The notes: generated by a model from the letters alone, not told the origin. 64,000 nt of DNA from Phytophthora quininea (GCA_011947345.1 JAAVTG010000473.1:1-64000); one strand, 5' to 3'. Numbered from the stretch's first letter, positions 32,533 to 42,921 are shown. Numbers and translations: made by a program.

Positions 32533-34294
32533 ATGAAGCTCCTGCTGATAGCGACGGTGGCGGTCGCCGCTGTCTCAGCCACATCGGCAGCGTCGTGTGC
32601 CATCGCCACGCTATCCAAAATCCTTCTGGACCCGTACATTGATCAGTGCGGCTCGGAATCGGGCTACGCATTCACGTCCGGCGTACAGCCCGACGCCGAG
32701 GAGGTCGCTGCTATGTGTGCATCCGACGCATGCCACAGCCTGCTGGTCGACGTGGAGGCTATGAACCTGACCGATTGCACGCTGCCTCTCGGCGACGGGA
32801 TATACCTATTCGCCGATTTGATCGACTACGTGTCCGACCAATGTGACGCCGACACCCCGGCCCCAACGACAGCTGCACCGGAGCCAACAACAGCCACACC
32901 GACGGCCACACCTGCTGCAACAACGGCGGTGGCTTCGTGTACGTCTGTCCAACTCAAGTATTTGCTGACAAGTTCGTACGAAAGCCAGTGTGTCACCGAC
33001 ACGGGATATTCCTTCACCGCGCCGGACTCCCGACCGTCGCTCAAGTCGCAGCGATGTGTGCCTCGACTTCGTGCGTCAACTTGTTCGCCTACGTCGCGTC
33101 GATGGTGACCGCCGACTGTCGGATCCCAGTGGGCGGCAAGATCTTGCTGCTCGCAGACTTGGTAAACTACGTCTCCGACCAGTGTGAGGCAGATACCCCG
33201 GCTCCTACGACTGCTACACCAACGGAAGTGCCTACGCCCGAGCCGACCACGGCCACGCCCACTCCAGCGCCCACTACAGCGGTGGCGTCGTGCACTTCGA
33301 CCCAGTTGAAGTACTTGCTCACAAACTCCTACAGAACCCAGTGCACCACTGACGCGAGCTACTCGTTCACGTCGCCGTACTCACCTACAGATGCGCAAGT
33401 AGAAGCCATGTGTGCTTCGACGTCGTGCGTTGATCTTTAGAGTACGTGGCTTCGATGGTCACTACCGACTGTCGAATTCCGGTTGGCGGTAAAATCCTGC
33501 TTCTTGAGGATTTAGTGGACTACGTGGCAGACCAGTGCAACACGTCGACCAAGTCTCCGAGCACACCGACGCCGGCCACGATGGCCCCGGCCACGACGAC
33601 CCCAACCACGACGACCCCGGCCACGACGGCACCGGCGACGGAAGTGCCGTCGACACCGGCGACAACCACCGCGACCCCCGTGACGACGTGCAAGACCTCG
33701 GTGCTGTCGGCGCTACTGACAGACCAGTACATCGACCAGTGTGCGACCGATTCCGGCTACTCGTTCACGTCCGGGGTGCAACCCGACGCGGAAGAAGTCG
33801 CGGGCATGTGTGCATCGACGGCGTGCGCCAACTTGCTGGCCGACGTCGAGGCGATGGGTCTGTCGGAGTGCATTTTGCCCATCGGCAACAAGATCTACCT
33901 GTTCGCGGACCTGGTGGACTACGTGGCAGACCAGTGCAACACGTCGACCAAGTCTCCGAGCACACCGACGCCGGCCACGATGGCCCCGGCCACGACGACC
34001 CCAACCACGACGACCCCGGCCACGACGGCACCGGCGACGGAAGTGCCGTCGACACCGGCGACAACCACCGCGACTCCTAGCGTGACACCAGCGTCATCTG
34101 TGACTTCATTGCCTGGAACACTGGCTCCAAGTACGACTTCGCCAACTCCTAGTACGCAGTATCCATCCACGACTTCCCCTTCCACCGAGCCGCCATCGAC
34201 CAACGCCCCAACAACCACCTCACCGTCGCCGTCTACAACCACTCCATCCACGGAGACTCCAGAACCCACCGCACCAGCACAAAACTACTGCTAG
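32533..34294 (+). CDS. Secreted protein with four elicitin domains, two frame breaks
   Basis: A signal peptide (MKLLLIATVAVAAVSATSAA) is followed by four elicitin domains of about 85 residues, each with six cysteines, at about 32590-32850, 32937-33190, 33290-33540 and 33690-33945. They are separated by Thr/Pro-rich linkers (TPAPTTA.PEPTTATP) and followed by a long Thr/Ser/Pro tail ending in NYC. The frame changes near 33029-33031 and 33436-33438, each repaired by one missing base in a C or T run, and domain homology continues across both. Domains 1 and 4 are alike (GYxFTSGVQPDAEEVA), as are 2 and 3 (SCTSxQLKYLLT). Elicitin genes usually carry one domain; this looks like internal duplication of domain plus linker. 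It could be a multivalent sterol-binding wall protein (inference). Confidence 0.82.
33515..34074 (+). repeat. Exact 161-bp internal duplication in the elicitin gene
   Basis: The segments 33515-33675 and 33914-34074 appear identical base for base. They encode the end of an elicitin domain (VDYVADQC) plus the Thr-rich linker and are offset by 399 bp. The domain bodies between them have diverged, so this is a recent duplication or gene conversion. Confidence 0.85.
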
Positions 34295-34479
34295 CTCCAA
34301 GACCAAGAGTTGGCATTGTTACATTGCAAAAATTGTTCTCCTCAATATTAGTTGTGGCGACCTCGTCCAATATTGCCAGGGTCGTAATGGCAGCTACCAA
34401 CTTCTACTCCTAGCTAATCGTACTCTTCAGCCTCTACTTTACTATCTTCTCATGCTTCCCTCTCTGCCTACTTAATCCT

Positions 34480-34960
34480 CAAGGAGAGGATTGACTCGAG
34501 CGTCTTCGCACTCCTTCGCCTCCGCATATATAATCCTCCAAGCATGCACTTCACTGCCGAGAACAGTCGTTCCACCTCGACGGAGGTAGCAGGAGGCCAA
34601 GACAAATCGATGTACTTCGAGCGGTCTTCCTCTCAGGCCTTGGATCTCTCTTCGATAGACGCTTTGACTTCCCCAGGTGATCTGCGGCGTCTGATGGTGG
34701 GCACGACTGATGCCTGGATTCGCCAAACACCACTCGGACTTGTAGGCGTTGGTGTACGAACACTGGAAGCATTGGTTCTCTTCTTCTTTGAAGTGCCTGG
34801 GCAGGTCGATTTAGATTTTCTGTGTTTGCGCTTGGTGCTGGGCTCTGCGGAGACACAAGCGCTACCAGAATTAATCGATTCCTCTTCTGTGGAGCGCAAA
34901 AGCCGATGGATAGCGCTGGTTTCTTCTGGTGGCTTATGCAAACGCCGAGCTGATCGCCAT
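34480..34960 (-). pseudogene. hAT transposase C-terminal fragment
   Basis: The minus-strand frame carries DLSWPPATSVEVERLFSAVK, the signature of the hAT-family dimerisation domain, near 34540-34610. The same frame continues upstream with a Lys/Ser/Thr-rich stretch to about 34941 but contains an in-frame TGA at about 34630. No intact transposase is present. It is a decayed DNA transposon lying downstream of the elicitin cluster. Confidence 0.75.
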
Positions 34961-35148
34961 CGTTGGTAGAACAGGCTTGAGCGGAGTGATTCGAGACGAG
35001 ATTGCCTACGGTAGTAGCGTGGTTGGCGGAGGGGTTCGATGCGGGGCTGTCGTGGGGATTCAAAAGTGTGAGCTGGAGCGCGCTGTCGTCTAGCAAAAAC
35101 CTCGCTCGTGCTCTCCCACTTCCTCGTACCTCGAGACCGCAGACGTGG

Positions 35149-35472
35149 TTATTTATGCCTCTGCCAACTCGTCGAGCAAGACCGCACAGACACTTCAACG
35201 AGAAGATACACAATTAGATCGATGCATTGCAATTGTTTTCCCAAGAAATTGACATTGTTCCAATATTGATTGTGTTGAGCGTCTCGAAAACAATCCATAC
35301 ACAATGGATATTGTCCGATGCCTGCTCTGCAAGGATGACCGCCCGATCCCGATCCACGTTTCGACGTGGTACGGGTTGCCGCTTGAGGGTTCAGGGTTTC
35401 AACAGTGGCGGCGATTTGGGTGACACTTAACACGGCGAGAAGAACGAACGTCACGCAATTCACGAGCTGCAT
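35149..35472 (-). CDS. Small secreted protein, candidate effector
   Basis: A 107-residue frame has a strong signal peptide (MQLVNCVTFVLLAVLSVTQIAA) and a short Cys-containing mature part (GGHPCRAGIGQYPLC). I do not recognise the family. Its signal-peptide region resembles that of the ORF at 35785-35955 (AVLS-TQ-IA-T-E), so the two are probably related relics. The last third may be random sequence running into transposon-derived DNA, so the true C-terminus may be shorter or lost. Confidence 0.45.
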   Translation of the reverse strand: MQLVNCVTFVLLAVLSVTQIAATVETLNPQAATRTTSKRGSGSGGHPCRAGIGQYPLCMDCFRDAQHNQYWNNVNFLGKQLQCIDLIVYLLVEVSVRSCSTSWQRHK

Positions 35473-35784
35473 CTTGTTCTTCTTAGTCTTGGATTCTTGG
35501 GTTTTGGCTTATTTCTACCGTTTCCAAATGGAAAATGAAACGTGACAGCAATGTCGGGAAAAATAAGTGAAGAACTAGTTCTCGCGTTGATAAGTAGACA
35601 TCGTCATGATGACGGGGCAACAAGGCATGAACATCGCTGGCCGGGTCAATTATCAGCTTATGGTATCGTGAATACCCTCGTGCTCGATATGGTGGAAAAG
35701 TTGATAGCGCACAAAGGTAACAATTCGAATTGTGAACTCTCCTCATGTTTGGTAATGTTGAACAGCTGAAGCAACTGAACTCGA

Positions 35785-35955
35785 TCATGCTTGATCACAG
35801 GGATTCTTCGAAAAAGGAATCGGATCCGATTTACGCTGTTGCAAAAGCCGAACCACTCGGCTCTGGAGTGGGGTCTCGTTTTCAGTCGTTGCGATGACTT
35901 GGGCCGTACTCAGCACGGCAAAAATGGCCATCGTCAGAAACTTGGTGAGGTGCAT
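35785..35955 (-). CDS. Small secreted peptide, relative of the 35149 gene
   Basis: A 56-residue frame starts with a signal peptide (MHLTKFLTMAIFAVLSTAQV) followed by IATTENETPLQSRVVRLLQQ. The VVRLLQQR stretch is vaguely RXLR-like but lacks the consensus and an EER. It is probably a truncated or decayed member of the same small secreted family as the neighbouring gene. The end at 35785-35787 is a TCA on the plus strand (TGA). Confidence 0.35.
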   Translation of the reverse strand: MHLTKFLTMAIFAVLSTAQVIATTENETPLQSRVVRLLQQRKSDPIPFSKNPCDQA

Positions 35956-36026
35956 CTTGTTGTCCCTTGAGCTGCTGGTTGGGCCGAGGCTGATAGGGCG
36001 GCTCCAATTGCAAAATGACGGTCTGT

Positions 36027-36982
36027 CCAGGGCTTCGCATCATCCCATGATGCTTTGATACCCCATTAGATACAGGTAGCACAGCGTGTGTATCAACTGG
36101 ATGTTGATGCGGCCAACGAACCTGCATCAACATCGATGATACTGACGTGCTTCGAGATGATACTCTCCAAACACAATATCAAGTACAGTAGACCCAAAAG
36201 CAACCGTGCTCTCACCTCTACTTGTTTTCTTTTCAGACAGACTCAGGGCTTCGCATCAGCGGAGATACAAGCTGTATCAGTGATACTGATACAAAGGCCA
36301 CAATCGCATCACGAGAGTGAGTTTGATGTTTGAACGCATGTATCAATAGCTAGCTATCTTGCTGACTTTGCAGTAGTCTTTTGTACCTTTGCCCGTTTGA
36401 TTTCATAAGACAAAGCACTTCTGCATGTTTGTCGTCAAGGCATGTGCGAAAATCGTTGATAATGTATCCGCTTAGACTGAAGAATGGCTCTTGTGTTGCA
36501 GTAGACATCGGTTTGCAGAGATACACTGTTCCAAGGACAGCAACCGAGGGAAGTCTCTCTTTCCATGATCGCGGAATCATTTCAAGACGTCGGTAGTTCT
36601 GTAGAGTTCAAATAGGCTGTACTCGCCGTCGTTCGACTGGCATATCTACAAGACCATCTCCACCGGCGGAACTTGACGTATCAACGTCGCCATCACAACG
36701 ATCGTGGCCCACAGCTTTCTCGCTCATATCGTGCACAAGGACTACTTGATGGGGTGTTTCGTTAGGGACTTCACGTTGCAGCGTAAATTCAGTCGCCAAG
36801 AAACTTCTTAGGTACGAGTAGTAGTACTTGATATTGTATTTGGAGAGTATCGTCTCGAAGCACGTTAGTATCATCGATGTTGATGCAGGTTCGTTGGCCA
36901 CATCAACATCCAGTTGATACACACGCTGTGCTACCTGTATCTGATGGGGTATCAAACATCATGGGATGATGCGAAGCCCTGG
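36027..36982 (-). mobile_element. hAT-type element remnant with about 158-bp inverted ends
   Basis: The ends 36028-36186 and 36824-36981 are inverted repeats of each other with only scattered mismatches, and both begin with CAGGGCTTCGCATCA. CAGGG-type termini are typical of hAT elements. The same 15-bp terminus recurs internally at 36244, suggesting rearrangement or nesting. A minus-strand frame at 36350-36580 contains FFSLSGYIINDFRTCLDDKH, which matches the hAT C-terminal dimerisation motif. I see no convincing 8-bp target duplication. It is non-autonomous and decayed. Confidence 0.75.
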
Positions 36983-37559
36983 TCGAGATCATGAACTACG
37001 GTGCACCGCGTCAACACGCTTGACCTTACACGTTTCCAACAATCGCTCACGAGTGGGGAAATGGATCATATTTTCCTCGTGGGTGAGGAGTGGAGACTTG
37101 TGCGCTACAAAGGAGCTTTCGAAATGCAAGCCTATTTCTCAATCGTTTCACAACCACCCAACATAGTTTTTAAAGCAAAATAAAGACAGCGACACATTTC
37201 AACCGCCTCGTATGCTTTCGTTGGCACTTGCAACCTCTGTGCTGAAGTGAGAACAATTCAATATCTTTTCTCGTAAGTCCACATCCAGTCGTTGTAGTTT
37301 TGGATAAAGTTGACTTCAACGGTTGACGCGGCAAAAATGTTGATGCCTTCCATCGACGATCTAATATATTGCGATTATTGTTTGGGTGAGATGATGAAGT
37401 CGCAAAGCGTGCACAGGCAAACGAGACCCCACCAATTCTCTGGATGGTGTTGCTTGTCCGATCGCAATTTTTGCGTTGCTTGCAAGTACTGCACCACTCA
37501 CTTTTCAATCTTCTCTCCGACCAACACACCAACAAGCTTCGCTTCGAGACCAACCGATC

Positions 37560-38766
37560 ATGCGTCTGAACCTCGTCATCGCTGTTGCAGCTACTGTTGC
37601 TGTATCCTGCCCAGTTGTCTCGGCTGCGGGGCCACACTTGGTGGCGGAGTTCCCAACATACCCGACCTATCATGGTCGTGAAAGATCACTCCGCAGTGGC
37701 AACGATCAGGACGACGACGAAGAGAGAGCTCTCGATCCTGAGGCGCTGGCGAAGGAGTACGGAGCCTACATGAAGGATTGGGATGGCAACAAGCAAACTG
37801 CTGACGAGGTCTACAAGGACCTGGGTGTCCAGTACTACGTCAACAAGTATCATTGGGACTGACAGTCGGAAAAACATCTCGGTTCTTCCCAAATCTAAAA
37901 TCCCAAGACTGGGACAAATTGTTGCGGCCTGATAGATGCGTGCAACCACACCCCATGAAAGTGCTTGGCTGTCCGCAACGACAGATCCATACTACGTTAC
38001 AACAGATACTCGCCCTCCGCCAGTTTCTTGTTCCTGTTGTCCACAATGTGATGCTGAGAATGTTCTTTGGAGACCTCATTGTCGGATCAAGGCTGTTCTT
38101 CCTCAAGTCGTTAAATCCTACGATTCAACAGTGTGTGAGACGATCATGTGCTGCGATAGAAACAGTAGAGCACTGTTTCTTCTCGTGCCCAGCTCTGACG
38201 CAAATGTGGACCCCATTGTGGTCCCCATGGCATAAGGCTTTCGCGACGGAGTTGGATTGGCGATTGCTAATTTTTCCTAAACCACGAGACCTGAATAGGG
38301 AGTGGAGGCAGAACCAAAAGGTGGTCCTGCTACTGTGGCGAGTCCACACTGCGATCGCGTTCCATGCTACGTGGAGATTGAGAAACGACATACTATTCCG
38401 TGAAACTACAGCTGAAATACCAAGCGTCCAAAATGTGATGTCCTCTTTTCGACGACACTGTCTGTTCATCAATCACCATTCAGCGGAGCTTGGGATTGAC
38501 GATAAAATTGTAACCTCTGTTCTGGAGAAGTTAGGCTTTGACCCACCTGCGCCGCGAAACACACTACCAGCAAGTCACGTTTGGATTCCACGAAACTAAG
38601 CAGCAGAACGACTAAGTAGCATACGATCGTAGCTAGAAAAACGGTTTATCCGACTGGTTAATCAACTTAAATTTCTTTTTACGTCAACAAGTACAGGCAT
38701 CTTCCCGAGAACAAAGAGTAGTACAAGAAGTGGAAGGCGTACGAGTGGTACCTGGAGCACTGTAGT
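37560..38766 (+). pseudogene. RXLR-EER effector gene interrupted by a LINE fragment
   Basis: From ATG 37560 the frame encodes 100 residues: a signal peptide (MRLNLVIAVAATVAVSCPVV), RSLR at about 43-46, an Asp-rich spacer with EER, and the start of a W/Y-type domain (MKDWDGNKQTADEVYKDLGV) related to the array effectors. At about 37849 the homology stops at a TSD. Its continuation resumes after 38693, where the family C-terminus (YKKWKAYEWYLEHC) is recognisable after an in-frame TAG. An initiator-like CTCACTTTTCAATCTTCTC lies about 50-65 bases upstream. As it stands the gene could still express a 100-residue truncated effector. Insertion and nonsense codon together favour a pseudogene. Confidence 0.85.
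37836..38693 (+). mobile_element. 5'-truncated LINE fragment with 14-bp TSD
   Basis: TACGTCAACAAGTA is duplicated at 37836-37849 and 38680-38693, enclosing 830 bp. The plus-strand frame through the insert (to about 38599) ends with a zinc-binding reverse-transcriptase-like domain (RSCAAIETVEHCFFSCPALT), as found at the C-terminus of LINE ORF2 proteins. The 5' part of the element is missing, as usual after incomplete reverse transcription. The 3' end is T-rich (AAATTTCTTTT) and not poly-A. Confidence 0.85.
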
Positions 38767-39491
38767 GTCTGCAGGTGATTGAAGACACGCAGGGGAGTCG
38801 GCGGAGCTCCCAGGAAGATGGCCGAAGTCTATTTGGTAAATTGACAAGTGATCTACTCTCTGCTGGAGCCCGGCTTGGGGTCCAGTTGTGCTTGGTTGGC
38901 TGGCGCTCCAGTCAACACGGTTGTCGTTATCATCAACACGGCTGTCGTGAGTGTCAACACGTTTGGCGTTATTGCAGTGAACCTAGGACTCATTATGCAC
39001 GAGACCAGTAGCTTGGCAGCGCTGCCGCTAGCTTGGCATGGCTGGGTACGCCTCGCACTTCAAGCACAAGGATGACTGAGTGGTGTTTGACGCAATGAGA
39101 TGTCTTAACGGCTAGTATGCGGGCTTTGTTCAGCAAACGTGGTAACCTGAATAAACCTCACCTTCAACAATAACGCTAGTGGGCACCCATGAACTTCAGC
39201 ATGACTTAGGTCAATTTTTCGTACAGCACACCATTCGAGGCTGATTCACGAGCGGAAAAATTTCTTGCCAGCGAAAGAGGAAAAACGAGATACGAATTTC
39301 GAGGAGTTGGAATGTTCGACACAACACACATCGAGAGAAACTATATCAAGGGTTCAACACCAAAGACAATGCCATCTTGGGGAAACTATTGCCAAGAGGG
39401 ATTCTACATCTATAGCAAAAAAATAAACACGAAATAGACCCCCCAAAAAAGCACATTAGCGACCCCCTCCCCCAATTTTATACTCGAAGAA
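38767..39491. other. Intergenic with dispersed repeat blocks
   Basis: No gene recognised. The blocks at about 39323-39438 match the sequence at the broken end of the RXLR array (18222-18303). Around 38915-38970 a short AACACG-containing motif is repeated. Confidence 0.45.
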
Positions 39492-40727
39492 ATGTCGGAG
39501 CGCAAGCGTCGTCGAGTGGCGGAAGACGCCCGTCGTCTGGAGCTATGCGCGGACGATCTGCGCGAGTTGGGCGCCTCCATCGCGTCCTGCACGTTTCCCC
39601 TGCCTTCCACCAACACGCTCGTGTCTCTCAAGTCCCAAACAGACGCGCAGAAGCCTCAAAATCTACTCCAAAAATGCGTCCAAGTCGCTCTACTCGGTGG
39701 TGTCTTCCTCGGCCTACGCAGCGAAATACAGCGTGCTGAATCCTCAGGAAACATGGCAAGACGCTCTGACGCGACTGGCGAGGGAGATGGATGCGAAACA
39801 AGGCGGCAAGGAGGCCCAAGAGCGGCTGGAACGGCTCAAGCGGCGGTTCGAGTCGCTCTCGGCCTCTGTGAAGCTCTTCCAGGACAAAGTGAAGGCCACG
39901 GGGACGAGGTGGCCGTGCAGGACCGTGTAGAGAGCCAGCTGGCCCAGGAGGAGACGGCGTGGGAGCAGCAAATGCAGACGAGAGAGCAGAAAGTGGCCGA
40001 GAGGGAGGTGGAGCTGCAGGCTCTGCAGGAGGAAAACGGAGCTCCCAGTGAGCAAGAAGAGGAGGAGGAGGAGGAAGAAGAAGAAGTAGGAGAGCTGCAG
40101 GAAGCTCTGGCCTTACGACAGGAAGAGAAGAGAGACATTGAAGCAGCTATAGACTCCTTAGAAAGGAAGAAGAAGAGGAAGTCTATGGCTCTAGAGAAGC
40201 CTCAACAAGTAGACGTAGAGGCCGATGCAGCTGTCGCTGCGAGAGAGCAAGTACTAAGGGAGCTGAAAGAGGAGAAGGAGGCTCTTCAGAGAGAGATCAT
40301 TGCTGCTGAAGAGCAGGAAGAGAAGCAGGAGGAGAACGCCAGAGACCTGCCAGCCTTGAAAGACGAGCTGGCAGACGCCAAAGTGGAGAGAGCCAAAGTG
40401 CAGGCCAAAGTGGACTCGCTGAGACTGGAGCTGGCCAGACGCAAGCGCAAGATGCGGCACATGGTCGACGTGCAGCTGCTGACGGCGAGAGACACGAGTC
40501 CGCCGACGCTGCGAGAGGAAGCGGTGCTACTTCATTTGTTGTACGAACACGAAGGGGAGATGGGAGTGAACGAGCTGAAGCAGGAGGCCAGTACAGTGCT
40601 GCAGGAGCACGGCAAACCCAACGGCAACGGAGTGGTGATCCGTGCGCTGTATTCTTTGGTGGCAAACGGAGTCGTCCAAATCGATCGATCCTATGGCAAC
40701 GGACTCGTCACGTCGCTGCTGGTCTGA
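39492..40727 (+). CDS. Coiled-coil protein with C-terminal winged-helix-like domain
   Basis: This protein of about 411 residues has a basic N-terminus (MSERKRRRVAEDARRLE), long Glu/Lys/Gln heptad-rich coiled coils with a poly-Glu run, and a globular end (LREEAVLLHLLYEHEGEMGV, then VVIRALYSLVANGVVQIDRS) resembling a winged helix. One frame is open throughout, but between about 39660 and 39900 it loses coiled-coil character while the next frame reads coherently (LNPQETWQDALTRLAREMDA). Two compensating errors, an extra A in the run 39658-39661 and a missing G in 39900-39903, would restore that segment. I do not recognise the family; a chromosome- or cytoskeleton-associated role is only a guess. 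Confidence 0.65.
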   Translation: MSERKRRRVAEDARRLELCADDLRELGASIASCTFPLPSTNTLVSLKSQTDAQKPQNLLQKCVQVALLGGVFLGLRSEIQRAESSGNMARRSDATGEGDGCETRRQGGPRAAGTAQAAVRVALGLCEALPGQSEGHGDEVAVQDRVESQLAQEETAWEQQMQTREQKVAEREVELQALQEENGAPSEQEEEEEEEEEEVGELQEALALRQEEKRDIEAAIDSLERKKKRKSMALEKPQQVDVEADAAVAAREQVLRELKEEKEALQREIIAAEEQEEKQEENARDLPALKDELADAKVERAKVQAKVDSLRLELARRKRKMRHMVDVQLLTARDTSPPTLREEAVLLHLLYEHEGEMGVNELKQEASTVLQEHGKPNGNGVVIRALYSLVANGVVQIDRSYGNGLVTSLLV

Positions 40728-41132
40728 GTGTCGTCGTTATAACTGCGCCAACAGAAGTGGCTTTAATGTGTTTCTCACGTGTATTTCGTCGAGGGAGTCG
40801 CTGTTAGGATAGACTTTGCCATGAATTCTGGCAACAGGTGAAGATCTGCGGCGACGCGAACGATGGCGTACACCAACACAAAATGGTAGTTGATACCAAA
40901 TGCTACAAGTCGTTGATCAAGCACGTGGGTATCTTTCTTTTACAGGGAAAAGTCAACTGACGGTCATCAAGAATGTCGTACAGTTTGTAGTGCATTCTAC
41001 GCGCGTCATCGGTGATGACTACGCACATAGGCATACGATTTGCTTACTACGACTTCGGGCCTGGCAGTGGCTGGTCTTTCATCACCACAACCAAATCCTC
41101 ACTCCACGAAACACAACGAGCAACTGCACAAA
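40728..41132. other. Intergenic
   Basis: Spacer upstream of the first bZIP-like gene; nothing recognised. Confidence 0.45.
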
Positions 41133-42134
41133 ATGCTGCCGACCATTTGCCAAGCAAACTCCTTCGCAGACCTTGACCCAGAGCGGCATTTGTCCGACAG
41201 GAGCCGAAGTCCTCCCATGTGTTTCTCTCAACGCAAGCGTCGATTTGTTGGAGGGTGTGATGGAAATGCTTCTCTAAGGAACGAAGAGAACTACGCGGCG
41301 CTATCCGTTGTGCCTACGAGGGATGAAATCCTGAGAGAGTGTCGACGTGCCAACCAAGCGAGATACAGGAAGAAACAGCACAACTTGAAGGTGAACCTCG
41401 AAAGCGACATCCACAAGCTGAAACAATACGTCCAAAGACTCGAGCTGCAATGCGAAGTGGTTCTTCCAGATGCTGCTTCGCACGGCCGAGGCGCAGACCT
41501 CGCGTGGCATGAGGCGGGGAGCCTCGCACCACGACGCCAAGTCCGCTCGCCCCACGTACGCGGGGGCCTCCACGCCCCGCTCTCAACGCAGCCGACGATA
41601 TGGACGATCGCACTGGAATACGTCCAGCTCTTCCGTCGCGGTCTCCGAGATGCGTCAACTCTATTGAACAGGCATCAGATCTTCCTGGACTCGACGATGG
41701 ACCCGGAAGTTGCTCACAATGTGGGCTTTGGAGTTGCGTCTCTGATGGAGAGCTGGAGATTGTTCTCTCGTTGCTTTGAAGACGCAGAGATCAGTTTGAA
41801 GCAGTTGGAGAAACGTGGGGACTCGTTGGTCGCGAAGATCACGACGACACTCATGATCACGGAAAATACACTGCGAATTGCGTTCCCTCACCTGCGCAAC
41901 AATACGTTTGGAGAGAAGTCGCCGCTGGCGGCCAAGCTGCTGAACCAACGTGTGATCGTTCCTGGCTCGATCCATTTCGTATGGGATGCTGGAATCTGTC
42001 GTGTTGTTAGTGTCTTGAGTCGGTCGGATTTTCTGACGTCGATTTTGCAATTACTGGGCAACCTGGAGGCTGTTTACTATGCGTTTGCTGGTGCTCTAGT
42101 TCGACCGGATATGTCCATCACAACGACTATATAA
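41133..42134 (+). CDS. Oomycete bZIP-like transcription factor 1
   Basis: This 333-residue protein has a basic region CRRANQARYRKKQ and a short leucine zipper (LKVNLESDIHKLKQYVQRLE). A conserved C-terminal domain follows, shared with the other two copies (WTIALEYVQLFRRGL, MDPEVAHNVGFG, ITENTLRIAFPHL, LLGNLEAVYYAFA). The NQARYR basic region is the oomycete variant of the bZIP DNA-binding motif. It probably regulates transcription in the nucleus. Relative to its paralogues it carries an extra, GC-rich, in-frame segment of about 37 residues between zipper and C-terminal domain (about 41473-41586). ATG 41133 is used; alternative Met codons lie both upstream and downstream. Confidence 0.8.
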   Translation: MLPTICQANSFADLDPERHLSDRSRSPPMCFSQRKRRFVGGCDGNASLRNEENYAALSVVPTRDEILRECRRANQARYRKKQHNLKVNLESDIHKLKQYVQRLELQCEVVLPDAASHGRGADLAWHEAGSLAPRRQVRSPHVRGGLHAPLSTQPTIWTIALEYVQLFRRGLRDASTLLNRHQIFLDSTMDPEVAHNVGFGVASLMESWRLFSRCFEDAEISLKQLEKRGDSLVAKITTTLMITENTLRIAFPHLRNNTFGEKSPLAAKLLNQRVIVPGSIHFVWDAGICRVVSVLSRSDFLTSILQLLGNLEAVYYAFAGALVRPDMSITTTI

Positions 42135-42921
42135 TAAAGCACTAGAATGCAACAATAGGTCACAACATTGTGTCTTCACGAATTGCTGTGTATATTTTTT
42201 CTTGTCGTGAAGCGTCAGTGTAGTCTTCAAACCCGTCCAACTTGTGACAGCGCAGAAGTCGATTGTAGTTTCCAGCAAGAGCACGTTCGCCATCTTGGAA
42301 ATGCCTATCGATTCGATCGCCGTGGCCAAGCAAATTGCATTTGTAATAGCAAATATGGCCAAACGAATTAAGCTGGCTGTTAACGAGACTTCGAGCGTAC
42401 AATTCACAGCCACTCAGGAACCGTTGAGCTACTCTTGTGGTCCCATTTGCTTTGCGTTGATACATTGTATGCATGATTACCAGAACGAAGAAGAATCCTT
42501 TTGGCAGAAAGCTGTCACCGATATTTTGATGCCACTGCTGATCTTGAAAACTACTAGTACTGGTGTCAACCAAAGGTTCTGGCCATGCCTTGCCCGTCGT
42601 GTTCGCGTTGTCGCCAAACTGGCAGATCCCATGCTGTCTTCGTAAGTAGTATAATCTGTTTTGATTGCCATCGGTTTGCCATCCGTATGAGACTGCCCAA
42701 AGCGACGATCGCAAGATATTTCCTGTTACTGTCGTCAATGCAAGTTCTCCGCTTTTCTTACCCTTGAATTCGGTGTAATCATCGGACAAGCTGTTCCTAC
42801 CAGCTTGGAATAATCCCATTTGATGACCACACACTCGACTTGCGCTCGCATTCGCTGTCGGTCACTCATAAAAAGAAGTTCTCGAGATCAAGTCGACAAG
42901 TTTTCCTCTCGTCCACCCAAA
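42135..42921. other. Intergenic, with a possible gene relic
   Basis: A plus-strand frame at about 42244-42645 has GC-biased third positions in its first half and protein-like composition (MPIDSIAVAKQIAFVIANMA). There is no ATG at its beginning and no domain I can name. An antisense frame (42160-42834) is also open and may be a shadow. Possibly a relic of a larger gene. Confidence 0.3.

Noticed and set aside
34551..35213. 220-residue minus-strand frame
   Set aside because: Overlaps the hAT transposase fragment, whose signature lies in another frame; likely a shadow.
35920..35955. VVRLLQQR in the small secreted ORF as an RXLR motif
   Set aside because: Does not fit R-x-L-R, and no EER or acidic stretch follows.
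38915..38975. Short AACACG-containing direct repeats that might suggest a CRISPR-like array
   Set aside because: Too few, too short and irregular, and in a eukaryotic nuclear context.
42160..42834. 224-residue minus-strand open frame
   Set aside because: No recognisable motif, and the opposite strand shows better third-position GC bias; kept only as a possible relic on the plus strand.
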